This document shows, piece by piece, positions 1-10,057 of a stretch of DNA of 30,410 nucleotides. The first letter of the stretch is position 1; each line of letters begins with the position of its first letter. Origin of the DNA: Entrophospora sp. SA101 (taxonomy: Eukaryota > Glomeromycota > Glomeromycetes > Entrophosporales > Entrophosporaceae); contig CAUDNR010004123.1 of assembly GCA_958430865.1 (NCBI GenBank), forward strand, positions 68,064 to 98,473. Reading direction: 5' to 3'. The position numbers and the translations under genes were made by a program. The notes below the pieces were generated by a model. That model made no database searches. It was not told where the DNA came from and saw only the letters and a list, made by a program, of their open reading frames with translations.

Positions 1-213
1 GGACTTTTTTTTATTATAAAACTTACCCTGGGAAGATTTGGTAGACAATGTAAAGTGTATATAGTGAAAATAAAAAATTTTTTTTTTAAAGAAAAATAGG
101 TTTTTATGAATACAAAGTTATAAATTAATTTCATATTAACTATTTTTATCTAGAAAAATATCATGATCACATTACATTGGTAATACAATTGTGATGTTAA
201 AAAACATTATTGA
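1..213. other. AT-rich left edge, no gene seen
   Basis: There is no open frame of useful length. On the minus strand a sequence resembling a splice donor (GTAAGT after CCCAGG, near 24-35) could mark the end of an exon, but no coding frame supports it. An imperfect inverted repeat lies around 163-195. Confidence 0.3.
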
Positions 214-506
214 CCCCTGAAATTCTTGGTATTACTAAGGTTTCTGGTCCAAACTATTTTCTCAAAGCCAAACTAGTTTGGGCAATTTGGGCTTTTCGAT
301 ATTTTTTATAAACATGAACATTAAAAAACTATATCAATCAACTTATTCCAACTTAACAACTTTAAAGTAATTTCACCCAATTTCAGCTAATAACAAAAAA
401 TAGTATGGGCTTATAAAAAAGTAATTTTTTGCCCCCAGTGTTTTGGCAATTTCAGCTACTAATTGAGAGAGTTTCAGCCAGAAACCTTAGGTAATACCTA
501 GGGGTA
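214..506. mobile_element. MITE-like element with terminal inverted repeats
   Basis: The left end reads GGTATTACTAAGGTTTCTGG at 228-247. The right end, read in reverse complement from 498 to 478, is GGTATTAC-CTAAGGTTTCTGG, with one extra C. Similarity continues inward (CTGAAACTCTCTC against CCAAACTATTTTCTC) and outward through a shared CCCCT on both sides. Inside are two direct copies of a CAATTTCAGCTA motif at about 377 and 447. There is no coding capacity. The exact ends and target duplication cannot be fixed because the left end appears to carry about 8 extra bases. The element is about 280-290 bp and resembles a non-autonomous DNA transposon. Confidence 0.55.
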
Positions 507-639
507 AGTAAATATATGGGGGGACAACTGAATGTTACACATATATATTTGTCAATTTCAAAACTGTCGCCCCTATGAAATTACTAGTGTTTATTAGTAA
601 AAATAAATAAAGCATGAAATGTGTACATATTGTACACCA

Positions 640-1170
640 AAAATTCACAAATTAAGGATAGGGGCCAGTGTAACATACTATACTATGATCGGCATGGTCA
701 TACTTTGTTCATATGACTCACATATAAGTGATCATGGGAAGTCCCATTCATTTTATTTTCAAAAATCAAATAAAATAATAGTAAAAACCTCAAAGTTTCA
801 TATACTTAAACTAGCATAGTGGAAATTTGAAATGTTACACTAATTTTTTATATTGTGCAATGTAGATTTACAATACAAGGCAAACATTCTGGCAATAAAA
901 AGTAAGTGATAAACTGGATTTGAATTGGATCTGAACTTGATCTCCAATTTATAGAGGTAACAACTATATACTGGTGAAGTTTCAGGAGCAATGAGTTCTG
1001 TATGACATTTCGTGTAACAACAAACTTCCACCATGCTACTTAAACTTCTTTGGGTGTTATTACGAAACATTTGTGTCTTCGCTTAGTAGTAAGTCATAAA
1101 AAAGTCATTAATTATGGTCCTTTTCCACCAATTATGGATTGCTTCAACAACACTGTGTGTCATTTAACCA
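640..1170 (+). repeat. Dispersed repeat, copy 1 (inverted relative at 22370-22615)
   Basis: Blocks at about 645-665, 733-802 and 1047-1165 match, in reverse complement and the same order, 22590-22612, 22500-22575 and 22375-22490. Shared blocks include TTTGTGTCTTCGC and AAGTCATAAAAAAGT. Part is coding-like: from 1071 the plus frame reads LCLRLV-SHKKV-NYG, and the other copy's minus frame reads LCLRLV-SHKKV-HYG. This copy is interrupted by a MITE at 813-1037 and by about 70 further bases near 668-735 that are absent from the other copy. The nature of the parent sequence is not known. Confidence 0.6.
813..1037. mobile_element. 225-bp MITE, Mutator-type, with 9-bp target duplication
   Basis: The left terminus at 813-840 begins AGCATAGTGGAAATTTG and ends TGTTACAC. 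The right terminus at 1037-1012, in reverse complement, begins AGCATGGTGGAAGTTTG and ends TGTTACAC, giving inverted repeats of about 26-28 bp. The element is flanked by identical 9-bp direct repeats ACTTAAACT at 804-812 and 1038-1046. TSDs of 8-11 bp are typical of Mutator-like elements. The inverted homologous locus at about 22475-22510 lacks the insert and reads straight through, which fits an empty site. The element has no transposase; the 76-codon minus frame inside it is probably meaningless. Confidence 0.8.
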
Positions 1171-1310
1171 GACTTTGTCTGAATGTAATGTGACCTTGTA
1201 TCTATTTATTTTGTTATAACAGCAAGGTTTATTAACTATATGTTTTTAAAATTTTACTTCGGCCTATGCTTTTTTATATAGAATTCACAATTATCACATT
1301 CAAAATCTAG

Positions 1311-3396
1311 ATGCTTTGGTATGAACAACTGCAAGAAAACAATCCAAATATTACTTTACTTCGAAGAATAGGTCATACATATCTGTTGCATGATGATAAT
1401 GTTTCTTTGGAAAACTTTCCTCAACACAGTAATCTATCCATTTTTGATAAAGAAAATAAAGAAAATCAAGGATTTTATTTATTAGCAAAAGTTGAAGGAT
1501 TTCAGGCAGAAAATTGTACCAATACCTGGGAAAAATGTATTTGTTTCTATGAGAACCAGAGCAGGAAAAACATTTTGTTATGCAGCATCAGCATTGATAA
1601 GATCTGGTCTAACAGTTGTATTATCTCCATTAAAGGCATTAATAGATGACCAATTGGTAATTATCTCTATTTAATAAGTATAGTAGACAACCTCAATGAT
1701 ATATATTAATTATTTTTTTTTCCAATTAGATTGAATTTATAAACATAGGAATCCCATCTGCAAAACTATATAGATCTGAAAAGCAATCGTTGACCTATCA
1801 AGAAAATTTTTTATCTGAAATTGGTTCTGGATTAACTCGCATTTTGATTGTCACTACTGAAAAATTTACTAATAATTTTACCTTTCGGAATATGTTAAAA
1901 TCAATTAAATCTTCTAGAGGATTATCATTCATTGTGGATGAGGCCCATTGCATACTAAATTATGATGGATTCTGGTAAGTGTTTTTTATAAATAAAATTA
2001 TAAATAAAAATATACTAATTAATTAATTTTATTTTCAGTGAAAGATATAATAATTTAGATTTAATTACAAGAGAATTTTCTGATTGTCCAATAATGCTAT
2101 TATCTGCCACAGTTTCACCACATGATATAAATGCAATATGTAATAAAATAGGAATCAATGATGCAAATTTGTGTGTTGTTTGGGGAAGTAACATTAGGAG
2201 ACAAGAAATATTTTACACTATACAACAAAAAAAATCAACATTTATCAATGACATTATTCATATTATTTCTTCATCCAATGATTGATTTATTATTTATGGA
2301 CCAACTTATCATTGTTGTGATGAGGTATATGAAGTAATTCAAGAAAAGTTGCCAAATATTAAGGTTGGAAAATATCATGGAGATGTACAATCAGATAAAC
2401 AAGAAGAAGTTTTGATTAACTTTAAAAAAGGAATTTTACAAGGTGTTATAGCAACTCCTGGTTTTGGCATGGGAATAAATATTATAGATATTTGTAAAGT
2501 GATTCATTTAGCATTTCCTTTAAGCATAGGTATAAACTTATTGTTCATGAAAAATTAAATGTCAGTTTTTTAAGTCATTGAAAAAAATTTTTTATTAACA
2601 ATTAATTAGGGAATTATATACAAGAAAGTGGAAGGGTTGCAAGAGATGGAAACCCAGGCCAAAGTATTTTATTTTTTTCTCATTCAGACTTAGGCACATT
2701 ATTTTCAGTAATAGGAGGTGGAAAAGAAAGGTATAAAATCATATATTTATGTTGCAGGAAAAAATTCATTATTTATTATTCATATTCTCCAATATTTATT
2801 AATTTAGTGTCTCCAGAATCAAATAGTGAATTCATAACTGAGAGAAATCATAAATTATTAGATATGATTTTTTTTTGTGAAAATCAGTATATCTGTTGTC
2901 AAATCTTATTATCAAATATTATTCACAAGGTCAATCAATAAATAACACCTTTTGTAACAATTGTGACAATTGTACTTGTAGACAAAAGGATAATCCAATT
3001 CAATTTGATGTAGAGGAGGATGCCCTGCTAATGGTAAAAATTGTGAGTATCCTTGTAAATGAAGTATCTGAATTGACACACACTGATATTGGATATGTTA
3101 ATACTTCAGCCAATAATAGAGAAGTACATGCTAAAAAACTTTCAAAAACATCTGTTTACAATAATAAGTCACTTCATCCAGCAAAATATATAAAAAAGCA
3201 ATCACAGGCTCTTTTTTTGTTAGATTATTTGATTATTCATGGTATTGTAACTTATAATATTATTTTAAAATTATCAAAAACTAAAAATTTTATTAGTGGA
3301 AAATATCATCTTTCTCATAACATGTTTATTAATGGTATATGTGAAGGTGCAGAAGATAAAGTAAAAGAAGGGAATTGGAAATATTTTTTAAAATAG
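1311..3396 (+). pseudogene. Degenerate RecQ-family DNA helicase
   Basis: Pieces of an ATP-dependent 3'-5' helicase occur in order. A Walker A region at about 1545-1580 reads MRTRAGKT, with R where the GxGKT loop usually has G. A DEAH box (IVDEAHC) lies near 1931-1951. A motif III-like LLSATVS follows at about 2097-2117. The second RecA domain has YHGDVQSDKQ and TPGFGMGIN, then motif VI QESGRVARDGNPGQ at about 2623-2664 and a RecQ zinc motif CNNCDNC near 2958-2978. Plausible introns are 1657-1729, 1975-2038, 2530-2609 and 2731 to about 2808. Lesions are a frameshift near 1500-1530, an in-frame TGA at 2283-2285 and a frameshift near 2905-2925. RecQ genes of this sort are often multicopy in such genomes; this copy is very unlikely to be active. 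Confidence 0.8.
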
Positions 3397-4013
3397 TAAT
3401 AGATAAATTTACTAAATAAAAATGTGATAAATAAAAAATGATTGTCAATTTGTTTTGAAATATCACATGTAGCACAAAATTTTTTGACATATAATTTATA
3501 TGTTATGATCAAAAAGCATAGTAGAAATTCTATTTTGATCGACATTTGCAATTATCACATTTCCATTTCAGTATATGATTTTCGTGTTACATAATTTTAT
3601 GAAACTTGCGATTAGTACAAAGGCCATTTTTCGTTCTTGGTTCCAAGCAAGCATACAATAAAATATTGCCATTTTTGTATAATAATAAATCAGAATCTAA
3701 TTCCTTTTTTTTTTACAAAGATTGTTTGTTAAAATTAAAATTTGATTCTTTTTGCATGTCAAACTCTTTGTTAAATAAGTTTTCTTTTTTTTTCACATAC
3801 ATAATGTATAAAAGACTTATTTGATGTAAATTTTTTTATATTTAATAAATAAAAAACTCAAATATATAAATCCTGTAGAAATTTCAAGTTCAAATAAATT
3901 AATTAAATTTCATCAAATAAATCATTTAAAAAAATAACCAATCCAATTATTTATTTTAAAATAACAATCGGGATCGCGTAACATCTAAAATTTGTTAAAT
4001 TAATATTATAACT
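3397..4013. other. Spacer between the helicase remnant and the C2CH gene
   Basis: AT-rich sequence with long T runs. A 72-codon plus frame at 3606-3824 and a 78-codon minus frame overlapping the helicase end show no recognisable motif and are biased by T-rich composition. No gene is called. Confidence 0.4.
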
Positions 4014-5621
4014 ATGCCAAGAGCAAAGAATATAGGACCATGTACAATAACCAGTTGTGAAGGAACTAATAGATTTTACAAAATGACTTGTTATACTATT
4101 GAGAAAATAAGATTTAAAGATTTAGAAAATAAATATAACTTTATAAAAGAGGGTGACCAATTATGCTCTAAACATTACCTGGATATAGTTGAGCCTGATA
4201 GAAATAACAGAAACAAAAATTCTAGTGAATCAAATTTTCAAAGAACTGATGATTCATATAGTGGATCTTCATCTAGCCAATTAATTAATATGTCTACTAA
4301 TGAATTGGAGTGGCCAGATATTAAAGTTAATTATACCAATGAAAATGTTATTATGTCAAGGGAAGATTTTTCATTATTAGTCAAAAATATAGAACAAATG
4401 AAATTCCAGCTTGAAAATCAACTCTATTACATGGAGGAAAATGAAGATTCTAGTTTTGATAGTGAAATCAATAGTGGTAATTTATCTATTTATTTTTTTT
4501 TAAATGTTGATTAATTTAAATAATAATTTAATAATTTATTTATTAAATAGAAAATGATCCTACCTTTGTATCAAAATTTGAAATTTTAAGCAAGATCCTT
4601 TACAATCAGCAAAGAAAATTAAAAAATAATATCAAATTGGATCCTGAGGAATTTTCTGATATGATAACACAACAGGATGAAAGATTAGAAGGTTTTTTTA
4701 ATGAAATGGTTGAAGCAATTATTCCAAGTGGAAGAAAAGAAAAAAATAAAGATGATGCTAAAAGATCAATTGTAGCATTTTGTTATTTGCTGGCAGGTCT
4801 ACGTAATAAATTCATAAATTCTGTAAAACTTGATATTGGTTTATATCTTGTTGCTGCAGGAACAAGTTGTACTGCAATAGACACTTTGTCTAGAATTGGG
4901 ATTACAACCAGCTACAAAACTATTGAGAATTATAAAAAACAATTAGCAAGTGATCATCCAAAAAAAATTAATGAATATTTTCATGAAAATGTAAGTAATA
5001 AACAACCCAATTAATAATTATATTTAATTTCTAAAATACTTATCATGTATATAAAAATTTTAGATGAATAATTTGTTTTGTTTTAATGTTGATGATTACC
5101 ACTCTATACATGGCTGGAGACAGCCTAATTCTACTTCACTCTCCACTGTCAACCATATGGCAACTGTTGTGTCAAAAAAAATTGAATGTGGCCCAATTCC
5201 TGAAATTTATAATGGAATATCCATATTCAATTCCAACAATATTGAAGCTTATAGAATAAATTTCCAATTAATGAATAATTTCAAAGGAGTATTTGATCAA
5301 AGTTATAATGATAGAAAAATAAGGTGGACCTCTTCAAACTTACAACAATCATTAGAGTCCAATAGAACTGAATTACTTTCTATTCATTTTTATAATCCTT
5401 TAATTGCTGAAAGGAAACAAGACAGATCCATGAGTGAAACAAGAATAGTTCAATTCCAACAGAAAAATCTACATTCATTAGATGACTATGTGGATGTTCT
5501 GTTATCAATAAGTAGAATAGAAAGTATTTCTAGATATTTAATAAATAATGTCATACCTGTTTCAGCTGATTGGCCTGGACAATTATTTATTAGAAAAGCC
5601 ATAACCAAAATTAATTATTAG
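4014..5621 (+). pseudogene. Truncated transposase-like gene with THAP-like C2CH finger
   Basis: The join 4014-4476, 4551-4990, 5064-5621 gives one continuous frame. Intron 1 is GTAATT...AAATAG and intron 2 is GTAAGT...TTTTAG. The N-terminus carries C-x4-C-x35-C-x2-H (CTITSC, then CSKH), the spacing of THAP-type zinc fingers, followed by a serine/asparagine-rich linker. The body contains FNVDDYHSIHGWRQP near 5083-5127 and SADWPGQLFIRKA near 5564-5604, acidic motifs that could correspond to catalytic aspartates of a DDE transposase; this assignment is inference. The frame stops soon after the second motif, so an expected third acidic segment is missing and the gene looks 3' truncated. It lies in the same orientation just after the RecQ remnant. 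Confidence 0.6.
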
Positions 5622-6450
5622 ATAAAATTAATTTTCTTGATAATATAATAATAATTATTACATTTACAATATAAGAATCTTATAAAAAAAAGTCTATTCT
5701 CTGTCTACTTCTAAGGTATGTATGATACAATCTATTGCATTTGGTTCTTTCTTTGCCTGTTGAAGCCTTGCCTAATGACAAAAAATTTTGGCAGGTAGTT
5801 TGGCACTTGTGTATGATAGGGTTTTGAAAGATAGCTTTATTAAATCTGACATGCAGACTCAATGTTAGACTTAATGTTATTTGTTATTATTTTTTAAGAA
5901 TTCAGGTTTTCTAAAGGTTTAATTTAAATTCAGGAATGTCCTAATATTGTTATTGCTTTGGTGATACAATTAATCCTATTAGTTCAATATTAACATAATA
6001 ATAACAAGAAGGATGTAAGTTAATTGAAAATGTTCTTTATAGGTTATACATTTTATGAAGTAAATATCCATTTTTCCTCTTTAATTGATCTTAAAATTAA
6101 CATTTGGGGAGAGTGTCCCCAAAGTTATTGCTTTTTCTTTAAACAAGTTATTGTAAGTTGAAAAGCTTGTCCAACCACCCAGCCCTCCCAAGTAAGTTAA
6201 TAAGGTTCATTTAATGACCTGGATGAAAATTTTGCTGACTTTATGTCCTTGAGGGAAAATAGAGTCAAAGTGTGTATAATTTATAAATAAGCCATTTTCT
6301 TTCAACATTGTGATCCTGGGAGCATAAAGATTTATAAAAAATCACCAAAGTTTTAAATTCTATAATATTATTATTTCACCCACACCTTCCAAATAATGTA
6401 TCAAAAATTTTATTAAACATTATTTTACACAGAAACAATTTAATACAATT
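5622..6450. other. Intergenic, no gene seen
   Basis: Non-coding sequence between the end of the C2CH gene (+) and the 3' end of the sugar transporter (-). A 60-codon minus frame at 5680-5862 has no motif or supporting splice context. The part next to 6450 probably contains the transporter's 3' UTR. Confidence 0.4.
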
Positions 6451-7649
6451 TTAATCTTTATCATCATGAGTAGCTAGGAGGCGATAATCATTATTGTTAA
6501 CAACAACTTCATCTTCCTCTTCTTTTTCAAGAAGTTGTTGACCACTTTCTAAATCTTTTTCATTCATGTCAATTTCTTCCACTTGTCTTTGATTTTTTTC
6601 AATTTGTTCTGATTCATAATCTTTTATCCAAATGTATAAACAACTTCCTAAAAGAATTATACCAATACTAATGACACGTCCAATAGTAAGAATATCACTG
6701 AATATTGTTGCTCCAAGAACAGTTTGTATTACACCACGAAAAGCTGATGATATCATATGTGACATTGGTGATGTTACTTTGATTTGTAAAAATCCTGCTA
6801 TGTTGATTAAAAATCCAAAAAATCCCTAAATATATGTATATAGGTATAATTAAATACAAGTATTATTTATTTATTTAATTCCCTCAATGCCAATCTCTCT
6901 TTCTAACCTAACACACTCTAATAAATTACCGTTATTACAATTCCAATCAAGAAGGTATGAAGAGAATCAAAGGACATTTGATAAATTTGACGTTCTTCAC
7001 CAGTCAACAAAATCAAAGGAATGAAACAAACAAAGCTTAACAAGTTATTATAATAAACCAAGTCCATTGTATTTTCCTTTGTAATAACCAGACTTTTCTT
7101 TATTACAATTGCATGCAATGCCGTTGTGATTGATGAGAATACACCATAGAAGACACCAAGAAGTGAAACTGCAAGTTGTTTTTCTGATAACACTCCAACA
7201 AAAAATCCAATACAAACAATAAAACATGATAAAAGTATCATGGATGACGATTTCTTCTTTAGGATAATGAATGTAAATAGAACTGTGAAAGGAAGAACTA
7301 AAGCACGTGCAATCTATGAATAAGAAATTAATTTAATTTGGAAGATAATTTTAAATTAAAAACATCTCTCAAAAAATATTATATTTACTTGATAAAAGCT
7401 TGCATCAACGTGTTGTAAACAGATGGTGTTAAAACTTAATCCCAATACATTGATCGCAATTAACGGTAATACTCTAACACATATATCCTTTTGAATTTTT
7501 GGTAATTGTACTATACCAAAAAGACTTGAAACATGCAAAAGTATTACTGCCGTAACAAGTTGTGAGAAAAGTAAGGTGAAGGGAAGTGCTACACTGTTTA
7601 AAACCCACTGATATACAATTATAATTATAGTGACGATGATGACGACGAC

Positions 7650-7680
<31 letters not shown>

Positions 7681-7822
7681 AATCAATATTTAACTGTTAT
7701 TATCATTGTAATATTATTCACCTTACCTTATTTACAAAAACCATAACAAGTGCGGTTGTGAGATAAAATGACACCGAGAAAATGACCATGAAATGACTGG
7801 CTTGTTTGGGTCTTTTGTCCAT
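6451..7822 (-). CDS. Nucleotide-sugar transporter, SLC35C/TPT family (probably GDP-fucose type)
   Basis: Four exons on the minus strand, complement(join(6451-6825, 6930-7313, 7389-7607, 7727-7822)), encode 357 aa with GT-AG introns in phase. The protein is hydrophobic with about ten membrane segments, as expected for the drug/metabolite transporter superfamily. Family-like stretches are LVMVFVNK near the N-terminus, LPLIAINVLGLSFNTICLQ, DASFYQIARAL, and the C-terminal GFLQIKVTSPMSH and QTVLGA, which resemble the GDP-fucose transporter SLC35C1. The tail from about residue 310 is hydrophilic and acidic. Expected role is antiport of a nucleotide sugar into the Golgi lumen for GMP; substrate specificity is inferred from overall resemblance only. 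Intron 1 holds a (GAT)n tract. The first ATG (7822-7820) directly precedes a short cytosolic lead, so the start is reasonable. Confidence 0.85.
7631..7680. repeat. (GAT/GAC)n microsatellite in transporter intron 1
   Basis: A run of GAT and GAC triplets occupies 7631-7680, close to the 3' splice site of the transporter's first intron at 7608. The polyhistidine frame across it is an artefact. Confidence 0.9.
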
Positions 7823-8563
7823 TTTTGATTTTTTATATTATGATTTTTTTTTATAATTTGTCTGTGAAAATAATTTCTGACCTATAACTTATAATATATA
7901 ATTTATAATAATAAGGATATAAATATTACTGTAGAAAGAAGAGAAAGAAACAACGGATAAAAACTTATAAAGGTTTAAGAGGAAAAATCAATTAATCAAC
8001 TTTTTTTTTTTACAATTCTTCTTATAGTTGTAAGCTCTACTTACTCGAATTGACAATCCAATCAATTTTAAGCCTAAACAATTTTTAGAAGGAAGGGGGC
8101 TTGGTAACAATAATATGGAACAATTGTAGCAGTAGTACAACAAGATAATCTTATTATTATTATCATGTTCTATAAAGAAGAAACACTTTTTTGAAGAAAG
8201 CGGCTCGACAGATAATTATTAAATTCATACAAAAAAATTTATATTTATGAGGAAATACAAGTATTAAAAGTAATTAACCACCGTTTGATCTAAAATTAAT
8301 ATGGATTTTAAATGATAACGAGGAAAAGGAAAGATCTGAAAATTTTTTAACAGGTGACGAAGGAAAAAAATTAATAAGTCTGATTTCATGCCTGTAAAAT
8401 ATGCAATATAATAAAATTATTCATGAATGAATTGAATTTATTCTTATATATCTTCTTCAAGTTCATCAATTTTTTTTCTTTGCTTCACAAAAGTTGTTTC
8501 CTAAAAAACAAATTCATATCACTGCCTTTTCTTTGAAAAAAAAATGGTATAATGTGTCCTTCA
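7823..8563. other. Upstream region of the transporter, no gene seen
   Basis: AT-rich intergenic DNA upstream of the minus-strand transporter start. It probably includes its promoter and 5' UTR. No frame longer than about 40 codons has coding character. Confidence 0.4.
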
Positions 8564-8564
8564 G

Positions 8565-8683
8565 ATTGGTTTGCCTATATAAAACGTGACAGTGACGAAG
8601 GTATTGGTGAGAAGGCTGCTGAAATAGCCGAAATAATGAGTCTTTATAGATGTTGTGATTTTCAAAAAGATCCGAGTGACTAA
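8565..8683 (+). pseudogene. Orphan exon-like fragment, unassigned
   Basis: After a possible acceptor (CCTTCAG ending at 8564) a plus frame runs 39 codons to TAA at 8681-8683. It begins DWFAYIKRDSDEGIGEKAAE and ends with CCDFQKDPSD. Composition is protein-like (charged, mixed residues) and much less AT-driven than the flanks. No upstream exon was found and the family is not recognised. It could be the last exon of a decayed gene. Confidence 0.35.
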
Positions 8684-9203
8684 TAACTCATTTTTCCTAA
8701 ACTTTTAAAGTATGTTATTAGATTTGTAATCTTTATAGAACATCCAAAGCCATTCACAGAGGATAATAATAGCAATCACTTTTTATTTTATTTTCAAATT
8801 CTTTACGAACTTTAGTGTTTTATCGAATGTGTAATAAAGTTTATAATGAGATAAAAATATTTCGTATGTTTTTTGCCAGTGTATTGCTTCTCGTACACAC
8901 ATCAAAGAAAATTGGATTTTTTTTTTAATCATTAAAGATTAAAATCTTCATATATACGAGTTAAACAATTTTCATGTAAAATTCGAATGCACCATGTACA
9001 ACACTCGCCTGCAAAAAGTATAAATTTTCGTGATATGAATATATATTCATGTGTTTTGTGTTTATAAAATTTTCGTATAATATTCATCGCCTAACAGAAT
9101 ATGGTTTTGAATGTACAAATTTTGCAATTATTTACAACGGTACGCTGACAATGTCCATACTTGATTAGAGAATTTGAGCCCTATACAACTTTACAAAGTA
9201 GTA
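8684..9203. other. Intergenic, no gene seen
   Basis: No coding frame, RNA gene or clear repeat was recognised between the orphan fragment and the left end of the pogo-like element. Confidence 0.4.
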
Positions 9204-9802
9204 TAGTCAAAGCTCGTTATAGTGGATCTCGTTATAGTGGGATTTTGTCTATAGTGGACTTTTTTTATTTCCCCAATTCTCTTTATAATAAAATTTGTTC
9301 GTTATAAAATCTCTTTATTGTGTATAGTGGCTTTTAAAAAATTTGATTTATAATGTTAATATGGTTCCTAAATGGTAATGTGTTAACAAAAAAGTTTTTT
9401 TTTAACAATAAATTAATGTTTGTACATTATCCTCTTTTTTTTTACTGATGAAGAAATTATTAGAGCAGTGGAGCCAAATCCTGAAGAAGTGGAAATGATG
9501 GTTATTTCTGATAAAGAGGCATCAATAGTTTAGAAAAAGTGATTCGATATTTAAAAAATCCACCAGATAATTTTACAATTAGCTATCAAGAATTTAAATC
9601 AAAAATTCATAAAATATGTTCAGGATAATGCAAAACAACTTATGTTGGACAGTTTTATTTTATAATTATTTACTATGTATATATGTTACTAATAAAAAAA
9701 CTGTCCTATTTATTTATAATGCTATAAAGAGATAGTGGAAATTCGTTAGAGTGGACAAAAATTCCTGGAACCAAGCGTCCACTATAACGAACTTTATTGT
9801 GT
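9204..9802 (+). mobile_element. pogo/Tigger-like deletion derivative
   Basis: The left end at about 9206-9228 reads AAAGCTCGTTATAGTGGA, and the right end in reverse complement (about 9795 to 9776) reads AAAGTTCGTTATAGTGGAC. These are imperfect terminal inverted repeats of the Tc1/mariner-pogo type. Several further TATAGTGG-like motifs lie just inside both ends (9232, 9253, 9317, 9732, 9750). Between them only the tail of a transposase-like frame survives. Reading 9444 onward gives TDEEIIRAVEPNPEEVE and then a stop. After a frame change, 9527-9628 gives SLEKVIRYLKNPPDNFTIS and ends at TAA. The DDE core is absent, so the copy is non-autonomous. Exact ends and the expected TA duplication are uncertain. 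Confidence 0.65.
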
Positions 9803-9814
9803 ATTTGAATGCAA

Positions 9815-10057
9815 TTAAGGATTGAAACAATGTTTCCAAATCATAAAAATATGTTTATTTAATAATAGACGCATGCTTCCTATTATGCTGCCATAACACA
9901 AGCATAAAGCCATCAAAGTACTCGCACTTCCCTCTGAAAGACATTTTCCATTTCCATTACATATCACCATTTTAGCAGTTTCAAAGTTGGGTTCATTAGG
10001 ATAGTGTACATGCTGCGAGAATTTGACTTTTATGTTATTGAATACGATCCACTCGTC
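9815..10057 (-). pseudogene. Orphan 80-codon exon, unassigned
   Basis: On the minus strand a good acceptor (TTTTTTAATAG) is followed at 10057 by 80 open codons ending in TAA at 9817-9815. The peptide starts DEWIVFNNIKVKFSQHVHYP and contains CNGNGKCLSEGSASTLMALC and YGSIIGSMRLLL. Its composition looks genuinely coding, with a cysteine/glycine motif and a hydrophobic end. No convincing upstream exon was found; a short frame near 10200-10130 (VKVFFGHPQFDDGLLS) on the same strand could be related. The 3' end lies only about 13 bp from the pogo-like element. The family is not recognised. Confidence 0.4.

Noticed and set aside
840..1070. 76-codon minus-strand ORF
   Set aside because: It lies almost wholly inside the 225-bp MITE and crosses its end into flanking repeat, so it is not a gene.
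7483..7492. ATATCCTTTT on the plus strand
   Set aside because: It lies in exon 2 of a minus-strand gene, so it cannot be a splice donor there.
7474..7686. Minus-strand ORF starting with a polyhistidine run
   Set aside because: It comes from the (GAT)n microsatellite in the transporter's first intron and overlaps exon 2 in another frame.
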